Shown in pieces: positions 1 through 9,608 of a DNA stretch of 64,000 nt. The DNA lies in assembly GCA_016934735.1 (NCBI GenBank), contig JAFGSG010000023.1:1-64000 (forward strand). The letters run 5' to 3'. Within the stretch, counting starts at the first letter, position 1. The number at the start of each line of letters is the position of its first letter. The position numbers and the translations under genes were made by a program. The notes under the pieces are model-generated. The model did not search any database. It was given only the letters and a program-made list of their open reading frames with translations, and was not told the DNA's origin. Source of the stretch: Spirochaetota bacterium (GTDB taxonomy: Bacteria > Spirochaetota > UBA4802 > JAFGDQ01).

Positions 1-2
1 CG

Positions 3-440
3 GTTCATGATCCCGGAAATATTGAAGGCCGGATAGTTTTCAGGGCAGTGAGAAATATACGCTATTCTGTCATAAACGAGAAAGGAGAGAGGATAGGCGG
101 CGAATATGATATTGTCGGCAGTCCTAGATGTATCAATCATTTGATTGCATTCAAAGCTGTAGACCAGTTCAGGCATTTTATTGTCAGCGAAACAGGCGAG
201 AGACTCGGCGGAGACTATAAATATATAAACTCTCCGGCGGAAATTCACGGAAGGGCTCTTTACTGGGCAAGTCATGAGAATAATTTTTTTATTGCGGACT
301 GGGAAGGCAGGAGGACAAAGCACGAATATGACAAGGTATATTATTTAAGACCGCTGCCCGACAACAGGGCCTATGTCATAGCAAAAAAGGGGAATTTTTT
401 TATTAAAGAGATCATTGATATTTTCAAGGATATGACATAG
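3..440 (+). CDS. WG-repeat-like hypothetical protein, 5' truncated by window edge
   Basis: Frame stays open upstream of the GTG at 48 to the window edge (VHDPGNIEGRIVFRA-VRNIRYSV...). Internal repeats such as NEKGERIGGEYDIVGSP / SETGERLGGDYKYINSP. Confidence 0.6.
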   Translation, partial: VHDPGNIEGRIVFRAVRNIRYSVINEKGERIGGEYDIVGSPRCINHLIAFKAVDQFRHFIVSETGERLGGDYKYINSPAEIHGRALYWASHENNFFIADWEGRRTKHEYDKVYYLRPLPDNRAYVIAKKGNFFIKEIIDIFKDMT

Positions 441-459
441 CGGATAAGATTAAAATCAG

Positions 460-664
460 GAGCTATCTCAAAATGATCTATTTTATGAAATAATTGACAA
501 CGAATTGAAATATACAACAAAATTTTTTGCGGAATCAGATCTTCCTGGCTGGCTTTTTATGATTTTTGGAGTTTTTGCATCAGTTCTGAAAGGCGTCCTA
601 AAAAATTTTATTTTATATTTCAATTCATAAAACTGAATAACTTATTTCTGAGATGACTTGAAGA
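460..664 (-). repeat. Composite repeat copy 1: ATCTCAAAA-type ends enclosing hairpin-core element (core 502..626)
   Basis: Left agctatctcaaaa and right ttctgagatgacttga termini; arms gaattgaaatata (502-514) / tatatttcaattc (614-626); core matches copies 2-4 on the minus strand. Confidence 0.75.
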
Positions 665-684
665 TTCAGCTTCCGGGATAAGCA

Positions 685-2496
685 ATGAGAATTAAATCGC
701 CTTTAATAAACAGGGAAATACTGGAAGAGGCTGAAAAGTTTTTTTGGGATAATAAACGGGCAATAAGCGATTATGCGGAGCGCACCGATTTAACATTCGA
801 GGCAGGCAATAAATGGTCGATTGATATTCAGTCGGGACGCTGCACCTATGATCCCATGTTTTTTTTCAGGAACGGATTCTCATATGCGGAAAGCATGTGG
901 GCTGTGTGCCATGAGATAGAGCATATAAGGGACCTGCGCAAGGACCCGAAGGCATACGCTGATCTTTACAGAAGAACCGGCAGAGGGAGGAGAAGGCTGG
1001 AACTTCTCTATAATCGTATCAACGACATATATATCAACAAAGAGCTGGACAGGAGATTCCCTGCGCATCTGGAGACGCGTCAGTCACTCTATAAATACAG
1101 GATAATCCGGATGACAGACCACACGGCGCGGCCCAGGCACCTGCAGTTTATTTATGCAATACTCTGCAAAAAAATGCTGCCTGATGAAGATGTTGTAGTC
1201 TCCGATGAAGTCAGATCGGAGATTGAAAAGCTGAAAAACATTGACGGGGAAGGGACTGATTTCACGGAATTATTATCGGATTCAACAGCCAGTCCCGGCG
1301 ACCGGTTTGATCTGATACGGGATTACATTGAACCGGTATACGAACGCTTTTACCATGAAGATCTTGAAGAAAGCCTTAAGCAGAAGAAGAACAAGGCCAG
1401 AGAAAATGTGCCCCAGGGCGATTTTTTCGAAGGAAGTCCGGACGGGATAAAGGCGGAGGATTATTTCTCTTCCGAATACGATGAGGCGGACGAAGGCCTG
1501 CCCGAAGCGCTCTCCCGGGAACAGATCAGAAATGCCGTTGACCAGGAAATTTTACTGGAACGTGAAAGAAATAAAACACCGGAGCAGATTGCAAGGGAAC
1601 AGTTTAAAGCCCTGCATGGAGTATCTCCAGAGGAAGTTGAAAGCTTTGCTGATCATTATAAAAAGATAGCCCACTATATAGATCCTCTAAGCAGGATTTT
1701 TGAACGCATTATAGAAACAAGGAAAAATACCCGCCGCCGTCTGAAGGAGAGAACGGACAATGGCGTTATTATCGATCCTTCGCTCCTTCCCCAGGCCTAT
1801 ATCGATGCGTACGGAGGTGTGGCCGAGTCAAGAACCCAGTTAAAGATAAGAAAGGATGAACTGGATCAGCATAAGCCTCTTGATTTTGAATTCACGCTCA
1901 TATGTGATCTGTCTGCTTCAATGAATGAAAATTATCCCGGCGGCAAGAGTTATGAGCAGAGACTCTGCGCAATATTGATAGTCGAGGCTCTTGCTGAATT
2001 TGCACGGAAGCTGAATGCGGAAAGGATAGAACGCATCGTCGACTTAAGGATATTTACGGAAATAAGGGGATTCGGAGCGGAGGATGAGATACTTAAGCCA
2101 ATGAGCGATGCTATTGACTATTATACGCGGGTAAAGATCTTCCGCAGGCTTGAGCTGTGCGTAGGGAAAAGGACGGCAGATTATAAATCACTTGAGATCG
2201 TATTGCTGAAAACCGGCGAAGATGTCACAAGGCGGATCAGGGAGATGAACCTGAAAAAGGCGGTTGTGCTTATCACCGACGGGGGCAGCAATAATCCCGG
2301 ACTTGCAAGAAATATAAAAGAGAGGCTCACCGGCAGGGGAGTGGTTGTAAAGGCAATACAGATAGGCGAAGCGACAATAAAAGACACTGAATCATTTAAT
2401 TATGCATGGGGGAGCGACGGACTGCCGTGCAGGGATGTTTCCCGGCTTGTATCCATTATTGAGAAACTGCTCGAAGACCTTCTTGAGGATCTGTAA
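685..2496 (+). CDS. VWA-domain protein with N-terminal HExxH metallopeptidase-like region
   Basis: MIDAS-like CDLSASM; AVCHEIEHIRDL (HExxH) followed by NDIYINKEL. Confidence 0.8.
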   Translation: MRIKSPLINREILEEAEKFFWDNKRAISDYAERTDLTFEAGNKWSIDIQSGRCTYDPMFFFRNGFSYAESMWAVCHEIEHIRDLRKDPKAYADLYRRTGRGRRRLELLYNRINDIYINKELDRRFPAHLETRQSLYKYRIIRMTDHTARPRHLQFIYAILCKKMLPDEDVVVSDEVRSEIEKLKNIDGEGTDFTELLSDSTASPGDRFDLIRDYIEPVYERFYHEDLEESLKQKKNKARENVPQGDFFEGSPDGIKAEDYFSSEYDEADEGLPEALSREQIRNAVDQEILLERERNKTPEQIAREQFKALHGVSPEEVESFADHYKKIAHYIDPLSRIFERIIETRKNTRRRLKERTDNGVIIDPSLLPQAYIDAYGGVAESRTQLKIRKDELDQHKPLDFEFTLICDLSASMNENYPGGKSYEQRLCAILIVEALAEFARKLNAERIERIVDLRIFTEIRGFGAEDEILKPMSDAIDYYTRVKIFRRLELCVGKRTADYKSLEIVLLKTGEDVTRRIREMNLKKAVVLITDGGSNNPGLARNIKERLTGRGVVVKAIQIGEATIKDTESFNYAWGSDGLPCRDVSRLVSIIEKLLEDLLEDL

Positions 2497-2594
2497 ACGC
2501 GAATTGACTTATCTGACCATTACATCGACAAATTAAAAATTATGAGCATACTGATTTTTTTGAACCGGTTTTATTGTTTTTCATGCCCTATCTG

Positions 2595-3029
2595 TTATCC
2601 TGCCCCATGTTTAAGCGGATACAAAATGTTTATTGCTCTGAATATAAACCGGAACGGATCTGAAACGGAGAGGATGCGTCTTTGTTTGGTAGGTGAAGAC
2701 AGCTGATATGCACTAGAATGCTTTTTCTCAGGCTCTCTTTGTATGCATGCATCTTCCTTCATGTATTGCGATATATAAAGATTATAGCCGCTCATGTTTA
2801 ACCCGCGCGCCTTTCCTGTGAACCTGTATTTTTCCTCGTCAGTTAAGGCCTGCCATGATTTCACTGCATTGGCAAATGTCCTGAGTATTATTCTCTGCAT
2901 GATGGTGTCCGGATTGCGCGGCAGCACATAGGTACGCATACATTGCCTGTTCTTCCGGCAATAAAATACAATGCCGCCTATACGGCCGCTCACTTCGCTG
3001 AACAGAGGATTGAGTAGTACAGTTGCCAT
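2595..3029 (-). CDS. Conserved hypothetical protein (NPDTxxQ...SWQALTDEEK...GYNLYIS type)
   Basis: ORF of 144 aa with pattern seen in small uncharacterised bacterial/phage-associated proteins. Confidence 0.55.
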   Translation of the reverse strand: MATVLLNPLFSEVSGRIGGIVFYCRKNRQCMRTYVLPRNPDTIMQRIILRTFANAVKSWQALTDEEKYRFTGKARGLNMSGYNLYISQYMKEDACIQREPEKKHSSAYQLSSPTKQRRILSVSDPFRFIFRAINILYPLKHGAG

Positions 3030-3198
3030 TGCAATTCTCCGCTTTTAATATCCGGAGGTGAATAATTATTCCCCTCTGTCTAAATATACAAAAATACCTT
3101 ACAGAAAATCGCGGGAATATGGCAACTTTTTAAAAAATTTTAATAAAAGTTAAAATTTTTTAATATTTTGTATCCAATATAATCGGGCTCTATATATC

Positions 3199-3240
3199 AA
3201 TTAAACATTTACCCTCCTGCGGGCGGGTAAATGTTTAATT
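3199..3240 (-). terminator. Hairpin terminator downstream of 3296..3943
   Basis: Inverted repeat AATTAAACATTTACCC / GGGTAAATGTTTAATT, 16 bp arms. Confidence 0.65.
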
Positions 3241-3295
3241 AAATATATTATTCGACAATATATTAATAAAAAGATTATGTCTTTTTTCTTCCGGA

Positions 3296-3943
3296 TTAAT
3301 CAATCATTTTGGTCCATTTTGTTTCTGAGATTGTGCCACCGTAGTAATTAAAGGTTGTCCCGTTTGCGGTTTTGCATATTATTTTGTTCCATCCTGCAGA
3401 AATGGCAACATTATTATAAATATAAGTTTTACCTCCGTCCGGTACTGTTCCACTGATAGTAGTAGCTTTTGAAGTATAAATGTATTCATAGTATTGAACA
3501 TAGCCATTTGTAGCATAATCAAAATTTCCTTCATAGTAACTAGCAGTATCAGGATTAGGAGTAACTTCAATTGGCCCAACATAAAATATTTTGGCAGTTG
3601 ATGATGATGAAGTAAGCCCCCAATCAGAAGGCGCAATCAGCCAGGTGCTGTCCGGAATTCCATAGGAGAGATCAAGAACTGAATTATTATCATCGTCTGT
3701 ATCTAACAGGTGGTCGGTAGCACCTTCGCCATTGAGTTCATAATCTTCTCCATCATTGTGGACAAAATCAGCAGTCCATGTCTCATCACCTTTGTCAAAA
3801 ACATGTGTGATTGTTCCTGCAATAGTTAAAGTATTTCCAAGACCGTCATCGTCGTCATCGTCGTCATCGTTGTTGAAACATGCAGGGAAAAGCAGCAGGC
3901 AGGCAATGCCTAAATAGATAAAAAACAACATAAACTTTTTCAT
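3296..3943 (-). CDS. Lipoprotein with poly-Asp tract after the lipobox
   Basis: Signal peptide with lipobox LLFPAC, then FNNDDDDDDDDGLG. Confidence 0.7.
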   Translation of the reverse strand: MKKFMLFFIYLGIACLLLFPACFNNDDDDDDDDGLGNTLTIAGTITHVFDKGDETWTADFVHNDGEDYELNGEGATDHLLDTDDDNNSVLDLSYGIPDSTWLIAPSDWGLTSSSSTAKIFYVGPIEVTPNPDTASYYEGNFDYATNGYVQYYEYIYTSKATTISGTVPDGGKTYIYNNVAISAGWNKIICKTANGTTFNYYGGTISETKWTKMID

Positions 3944-4184
3944 AAAAATCTCCTTTTATTTATAATTTATTTTATAATCAGTTCCTGATGAATAACCCAC
4001 TTATCCGGCCGATATGACTATTAGTCACCGGAAACTAATTAGTTAACAATTCAGTCCGTCCAACGGACGGGATAAATCCTGAAAAAATAAAAAAACAACA
4101 GAGTAAAGTAAGCAATTTAAAAAAAATTTTCAGAAGTGGAAAAATATACGTTATCACTTAATAATTTATAATACGCCTCTCAAA

Positions 4185-4222
4185 AAAAACTAAAACTGCA
4201 GATGACTGTAGTTTTAGTTTTT
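4185..4222 (-). terminator. Hairpin terminator downstream of the MalT-like regulator gene
   Basis: AAAAACTAAAACTGCAG-atga-CTGTAGTTTTAGTTTTT. Confidence 0.65.
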
Positions 4223-4251
4223 AAAAAATCGGAATTTTTATTAAAAAAACG

Positions 4252-7200
4252 TTATTTTTTTATTAAATCAGCTTCGGTTAGTTGCCTGAATAAATCCCTG
4301 GTTTCGGGTGAGGGCGATATTCCAAGTTCTCTGCTGAGAGAATCCGAAAAGGACTGATATATTTCATTGACCATCATCAGATTCCCCGCAGCAGCATAGC
4401 ATTCCATTAACATGCGGAACACATCTTCGGAGTATGGATCGCTGGCTGTCAGCAATCGCAGATACTTAAGGGCATGATCATAATCCTGTTTTTCAATATA
4501 GTGACGGTTGAGCTGTTTAAGTGCCTGGAGATATATTAATTCCAGATGCTCTCTGTACAGTATCAGCCAGGAGTAATCCATTTCAGCGAGATAATCTCCC
4601 CGGTATAGCCCGATGGCTTCACTGAAGTAAGATATTGCGGTATCTGTTGATTCTTCCGTGTTTTTCGCGCTGTTTAAAAGGCGTTCAAACCGGTCGCGGT
4701 CTGTTATACAGGTTCCTTCTTTTAGTCTGTATTTTCCCCCGGCATAAAGAATCAAATCCCTGCGTTTGCAGGTGCGGTAGAGTACTTGTCTTAAATAATA
4801 AAGAGTAGTATGAAAGAGATGGGAGCTTTTTTTACACTCCATGCCGGGCCATAAATCCTCCAGGATCCGTTCCCTTGATACTGCCTCTTTGCAATGGGCT
4901 AAATATGCCAGAAGATCGCGGCTTTTTAATGTTTTCCAGTTTGAAGTAGTGGCTTCCTCGCCGTTGATAAATATTTTTAAACTACCGAGCATATCCAGAC
5001 GCAATGGCGGTATTACGGATTTCAAATGCTCATTTAAGCCTGTTATTCCCAGATCGCAGGCTATCTGTCCGGCAAGTTCCTTTACCCCATGAGCAGGATC
5101 TTCCATTAAAGACTGTATTATTTTTTTAGCCTGAAATCCTCCCATCTCAGCCAACGGAAGAATAATGCTCCGGCGTGCTTCAGGAAAAGGACCGGAAGCG
5201 ATTTCTTTTATCAGTTCAATGGCTTCCTGTCCCAGGCGCGACAGAATGAGCTGAATAAACAGGGTTGCAATTCCCTGTTCCAGGCCAGATTTCAGAACGG
5301 GCCGGAACAGGTCAAAATTGGCAATAAAAATCTGCTGATAATTCTCCCTGGCAGCCAGTTCCAGACAATTGCGCGAATGTTCTAAAGCGGCAATGGTGTC
5401 ATTTTTCATGAATAATATTGCGGCCAAAGAACCATAAGCGATGCATAATGGATATTTTGCCCCGACCTGCTTTAGAATTCCTGCTGCTTCAAAGAGCATT
5501 TGAACAGCTTCCTTCGCCCGGCCCGTTCGTATTAAAACCGGGGCTATCATTTCGTTTGTGAACGCAATTACATAGGGAGACTGTGATTTGGATAAATTCA
5601 TTGCTTCTTCCGATGAGCTTACAGCTTCCGTAAATCGGTTCTGCATCAATAACAGCTTTGAAAGCATCGCAAGGCTCATAATAAGGAAGACCTGCTCTCC
5701 TCCTGTTTCTCTGGCGATATTGATGGAACGGCGGTAATTATTTTCGGCATTGCCCAGGTCTCCAATGTCCGTCTTTATGCAGGCAAGCTGATAATAAGCA
5801 TAGGGGAGTACCTCCATAAGGCCGAGTTTTTCTTTTACAGCAATGCTTCTTTCCGCCTGTTCCAAAGCTCTGTCCAGTTTCCCCCACTCCCTGTAGATAA
5901 GAGCTATGCTGTCTCTCATATAATAACTGGTCTGCACCGGTTCTTTTGAAATATTAACAGCACGGCGGTACATTTCCATAGACTTTGAATAATCGCCGGT
6001 GAGGAAATATAAATTGCTAAGGGCTTCGGAAAAATTGGCGATCAGATATTCATCTCCTTCGTCTTCTGCAATTTTCAGTCCCTCTTTTAATTCATTCCCG
6101 GCTTCGATGAATTTACCTGCCAGGACAAGGGTAAATCCCTTTTCTATGGAGAAGTCAAAGCGTTTCCGGGCTTTCCCGATTAATGACAATGAACGGTCCA
6201 GGAGCTTTATGCTTTCGGAATATCTCCCACGCGAACGCAGTAATCTTGCCTGCTGGCTCAGAGTTTCGCTCAGGCCGGGACTGTCGCCATGCTGCTCAAA
6301 CAATGCTCCCGCTTTCTTCAGAAGATATTCAGCATCGATCAGATTGCCCATATATATCTGCACTTCGGCCTGGAAAAGAATAAGCCACGGCTCGTTGTTT
6401 ATTCGCTCAGGGGAAATAGACGACAGCCATTTTCTTACTGTCTTCCAGTGGCCGCGTCCAAGACTATGCTTACCATTCTCAGTAATCAGGCGGAGTGCTT
6501 TTTCTGATTCGCCTGCAATATTATAAAATTCTACCGCTTTATCAATATTGCCAAGCTGTAATGCTATTTTTGCTGCCCTGGAAAAATGTTTCTTATCCCC
6601 TTTTCCCAGGCGGTTCAGAAGGAATTCATGAAAAAGCTGATGGTAACGGTAGGCGCTGTCGGAAACGGGGGAAATAAATAATTGCTGTTTTTTTAAAAAA
6701 TCAAGTATATCCCGGGATCCTTTTTTGTTCAGGAGAGAGTCACAGTATTCAGGAGTCAATATATCCAGGACAGATGTAGACAGAAGAAACTGCTGAATGT
6801 AATCGGGTTGATTCTGCAATACTTCTTCTGCCAGATAATTAAAGAGATGTATTTTTTCACTCTCTTTAAAATTATAGGTTTTATTATCTGAAATCGTATT
6901 TTTTACCAGGCGCAAAGCAACCGGCCAGCCTTCCGTCTGCTTTTCTATGAATTCGATTATATGCTCCTGAGCGATTGATGTTCCGAAATAGGAAATAATT
7001 TCTTCTCTTGTGAACCTGATTGCCTGGATATCAATAATAAACAGCTTTCCTTCCACTGAAAAACGGGATAGTGAAACGGGAAGAGGAGTACGGCTTGCAA
7101 TGCACAGCTGGACTCCCGGATAAAGGCAGTTAATTAATTCTTCCATGAATGTATGCATGGAGGGTTCGCTAATCGAATGATAATCATCCAGTGCTATGAT

Positions 7201-7617
7201 TAATTCTTTCCCTGCCTGAGAAGATAACTCATGAAAAAAAGCACTGATAATCTGCAGTTGTTTTTTTAAAATTCCGGATCTGTTTATACTGGATGACAAT
7301 ATGTTCCCTAAATCCGGGAAATGCCGGCTTATACCCGGTATCAGGTTCTTTAAAAAGGCTGCCGGATCATCGTAAGCGTCCAGCTGATACCAGATAACCG
7401 GCTTTCCGGATGCATTCAGGTACTGGGACATTAACACTGTCTTGCCGTATCCTGCAGGTGCATTAAAGAGGATTACAGAGGGCCCAGGATCCGCTGAAGT
7501 GATTTTTCCTATAAGCCTCGGACGGGCAATAATAGTTTTATCAGTATGCGGCGGCAGTAATTTGGCAGCTGTTATTTTATTTTTTGATTTTATTTCCATG
7601 ATATTGCGCCCACTCAT
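4252..7617 (-). CDS. MalT-like STAND regulator with TPR region and C-terminal SARP/BTAD DNA-binding module
   Basis: P-loop NAPAGYGKTVL; TPR-like repeats; C-terminal LGSLKIFINGEE...LLAYLAHCKEAVSRERILEDLWPG and BTAD-like tail. Confidence 0.85.
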   Translation of the reverse strand: MSGRNIMEIKSKNKITAAKLLPPHTDKTIIARPRLIGKITSADPGPSVILFNAPAGYGKTVLMSQYLNASGKPVIWYQLDAYDDPAAFLKNLIPGISRHFPDLGNILSSSINRSGILKKQLQIISAFFHELSSQAGKELIIALDDYHSISEPSMHTFMEELINCLYPGVQLCIASRTPLPVSLSRFSVEGKLFIIDIQAIRFTREEIISYFGTSIAQEHIIEFIEKQTEGWPVALRLVKNTISDNKTYNFKESEKIHLFNYLAEEVLQNQPDYIQQFLLSTSVLDILTPEYCDSLLNKKGSRDILDFLKKQQLFISPVSDSAYRYHQLFHEFLLNRLGKGDKKHFSRAAKIALQLGNIDKAVEFYNIAGESEKALRLITENGKHSLGRGHWKTVRKWLSSISPERINNEPWLILFQAEVQIYMGNLIDAEYLLKKAGALFEQHGDSPGLSETLSQQARLLRSRGRYSESIKLLDRSLSLIGKARKRFDFSIEKGFTLVLAGKFIEAGNELKEGLKIAEDEGDEYLIANFSEALSNLYFLTGDYSKSMEMYRRAVNISKEPVQTSYYMRDSIALIYREWGKLDRALEQAERSIAVKEKLGLMEVLPYAYYQLACIKTDIGDLGNAENNYRRSINIARETGGEQVFLIMSLAMLSKLLLMQNRFTEAVSSSEEAMNLSKSQSPYVIAFTNEMIAPVLIRTGRAKEAVQMLFEAAGILKQVGAKYPLCIAYGSLAAILFMKNDTIAALEHSRNCLELAARENYQQIFIANFDLFRPVLKSGLEQGIATLFIQLILSRLGQEAIELIKEIASGPFPEARRSIILPLAEMGGFQAKKIIQSLMEDPAHGVKELAGQIACDLGITGLNEHLKSVIPPLRLDMLGSLKIFINGEEATTSNWKTLKSRDLLAYLAHCKEAVSRERILEDLWPGMECKKSSHLFHTTLYYLRQVLYRTCKRRDLILYAGGKYRLKEGTCITDRDRFERLLNSAKNTEESTDTAISYFSEAIGLYRGDYLAEMDYSWLILYREHLELIYLQALKQLNRHYIEKQDYDHALKYLRLLTASDPYSEDVFRMLMECYAAAGNLMMVNEIYQSFSDSLSRELGISPSPETRDLFRQLTEADLIKK

Positions 7618-8019
7618 GAAATTGTCTTAAAAATATGATTTTTTCAGGGACAGTCAAGGAATAAAAGATATTCTTTAATAAATATATCCGGTCTGTCTGG
7701 TTTTAAATTCATGTTTTGGAGAATCAGGGGGACGGATCCGCCTTCTTAACGGAAAAGCAATTGATAATGTATTCCGGTATATTTCCGGCTGATTAAATCA
7801 ATTTATATTTTTAAGATGAGTTTCGGCAGATTGTTTTATCTTGACAAATCAGTAGAAATTAGAACAATTTCATGAAATAATCTGTAGAGATTTCTGATAA
7901 AACAATTAAAGCATGATTTATCCGTAGCATCACGCCTGCTCAAAGTTATTTAATACAGGCGTATAATTTTCAGTACTTGCTAAATCGCATATCTATATGT
8001 TAAATATAGTGTATAACTT

Positions 8020-9054
8020 ATGAAACAGGTAACAAGAAAACTATTATGGACAATTCTCTGTATATTAATATTACTTATTGTTCTATGCGCCGGTGCATAC
8101 GTGTATTTAAAAATTAAGAGTCCTCATCTTCTGCGTTTTTCAGAAGGGATAAAGGAAAGAACAGTTAGAATAAGGATAGGAGATACACCCTCAGCGGTTT
8201 TTATTAAAGGAATGAACGGATGCGAGAATCTGTATCCGGATGATGCTTCCATGAGGGTTTATGTAACAGATCTGCAGGGGTATGTGCATCTGCTCGACAG
8301 CAGTTCATGGAATGCGTTAAAGATTGTTAAATCAAAAAAACTGGGAAGCTTTGCATTGGGTATTGCAAAAGGGCCCGACAGGCGGCTGTATGTCAATGTC
8401 TGTGAATCCGGCTCAGGGACATGGGAAGAGGAAGGCGGTGCAGTCTGGAGGATCAGCCCGCAACTTAATTTCGCTGAAAAGCTGACGGGAAATTATAAGG
8501 GCATAAACGGCCTCGCTTTTGACGATGACGGGAACCTGTATTTTGCGTCAGGAAGGCCGGACATCCTGGATCCGAACGGACATATCTACCGGATAAAAAT
8601 TACAAAGAATAGTTATTTTACTCAACCGGAAATATTTCTGGCACATGTCGGCTGGGCTAACGGATTGTACTTCAGCACTAAAGAAAATAAATTGTATTTC
8701 AGCAATACGGTCGACGGATGTTTTAAATTTACTCCCGGAATCCCTGAAGCTGAGGTAGTTTATTATAAAACTAAAATAGCGGAGTCAATTGATGACCTGT
8801 GTACTGATACAAGGGGCCGTTTATGGATGACAGATCCCGGCAGAAGCACAGTAAAAATGTTCAATGCAGATACCAAAGAGCTGATCCGTTACGATATTGA
8901 AGGAATAGGCCAGACCTCCTCGTGCCGCATCCGCATGGAGCACGGGAGGGAAATTCTTTACATTACTGAACTTAAACAGAACCGTGATCCGATGTCGCAA
9001 ATTTATGACGGCCGTGGTCTGATAGTTATATCTTTAAAATCACTGGAACAGTAA
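8020..9054 (+). CDS. SMP-30/gluconolactonase/strictosidine synthase-like beta-propeller, membrane-anchored
   Basis: N-terminal TM helix; GLAFDDDGNLYFASGRPD...DDLCTDTRGRLWMTDPGRS. Confidence 0.65.
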   Translation: MKQVTRKLLWTILCILILLIVLCAGAYVYLKIKSPHLLRFSEGIKERTVRIRIGDTPSAVFIKGMNGCENLYPDDASMRVYVTDLQGYVHLLDSSSWNALKIVKSKKLGSFALGIAKGPDRRLYVNVCESGSGTWEEEGGAVWRISPQLNFAEKLTGNYKGINGLAFDDDGNLYFASGRPDILDPNGHIYRIKITKNSYFTQPEIFLAHVGWANGLYFSTKENKLYFSNTVDGCFKFTPGIPEAEVVYYKTKIAESIDDLCTDTRGRLWMTDPGRSTVKMFNADTKELIRYDIEGIGQTSSCRIRMEHGREILYITELKQNRDPMSQIYDGRGLIVISLKSLEQ

Positions 9055-9122
9055 TTTGTATTATATGCACATATGCTGTTTTGATACAACATTTTTGAAT
9101 AAGTTGCAGTAAGGAGAAGTAT

Positions 9123-9428
9123 ATGAAGGTGATTGCTGATCTGTGTATAATTCCGATCGGGGTCGGCGTGTCCCTGTCGCCTTATGTTGCTGCATGTGAA
9201 AAAATACTGTCCGAAGCAAAGTTAAAGACCCAGCTTCATGCAAACGGGACAAACATCGAAGGGGAATGGGAAGAAGTCTTTACGGCTGTTAAACGCTGCC
9301 ACGAAGCGATACATCAGATGGGAGCGCCGCGGATCGCTACTACAATTACATTCGGTACGCGAATGGACAGGGATCAGAGCATGGAAGATAAAATAAGCAG
9401 CGTACAAAAAAAATTAGAAGATTCATAA
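9123..9428 (+). CDS. MTH1187 family thiamine-binding protein (DUF77)
   Basis: MKVIADLCIIPIGVGVSLSPYVAAC...THLHANGTNIEGEW-type family pattern. Confidence 0.85.
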   Translation: MKVIADLCIIPIGVGVSLSPYVAACEKILSEAKLKTQLHANGTNIEGEWEEVFTAVKRCHEAIHQMGAPRIATTITFGTRMDRDQSMEDKISSVQKKLEDS

Positions 9429-9479
9429 GCGGACCAAAGATTCCAGGTTATATCAGTCCTTTCATGTGTCTTAAGTTAT

Positions 9480-9588
9480 GGTTACCTCTAAAAATTAAAT
9501 ATTGATGTAACCATTGGGAACAAATCAAGGTAAAAATCAGGTTTTTTATTTGAAGAACCAATAAAAACTCTGATTTTTAGAGGTTCCC
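9480..9588 (+). mobile_element. MITE-like element copy A, flanked by TTAT direct repeat
   Basis: Ends GGTTACCTCTAAAAAT... / ...ATTTTTAGAGGTTCCC; TTAT at 9476-9479 and 9589-9592; inverted second copy at 59723..59830. Confidence 0.8.
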
Positions 9589-9608
9589 TTATGTGATGCA
9601 ACACCGGA

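Noticed and set aside
5999-6526. + strand ORFs of 60-175 aa inside the MalT-like gene
   Set aside because: Antisense shadow ORFs of a strongly supported coding sequence
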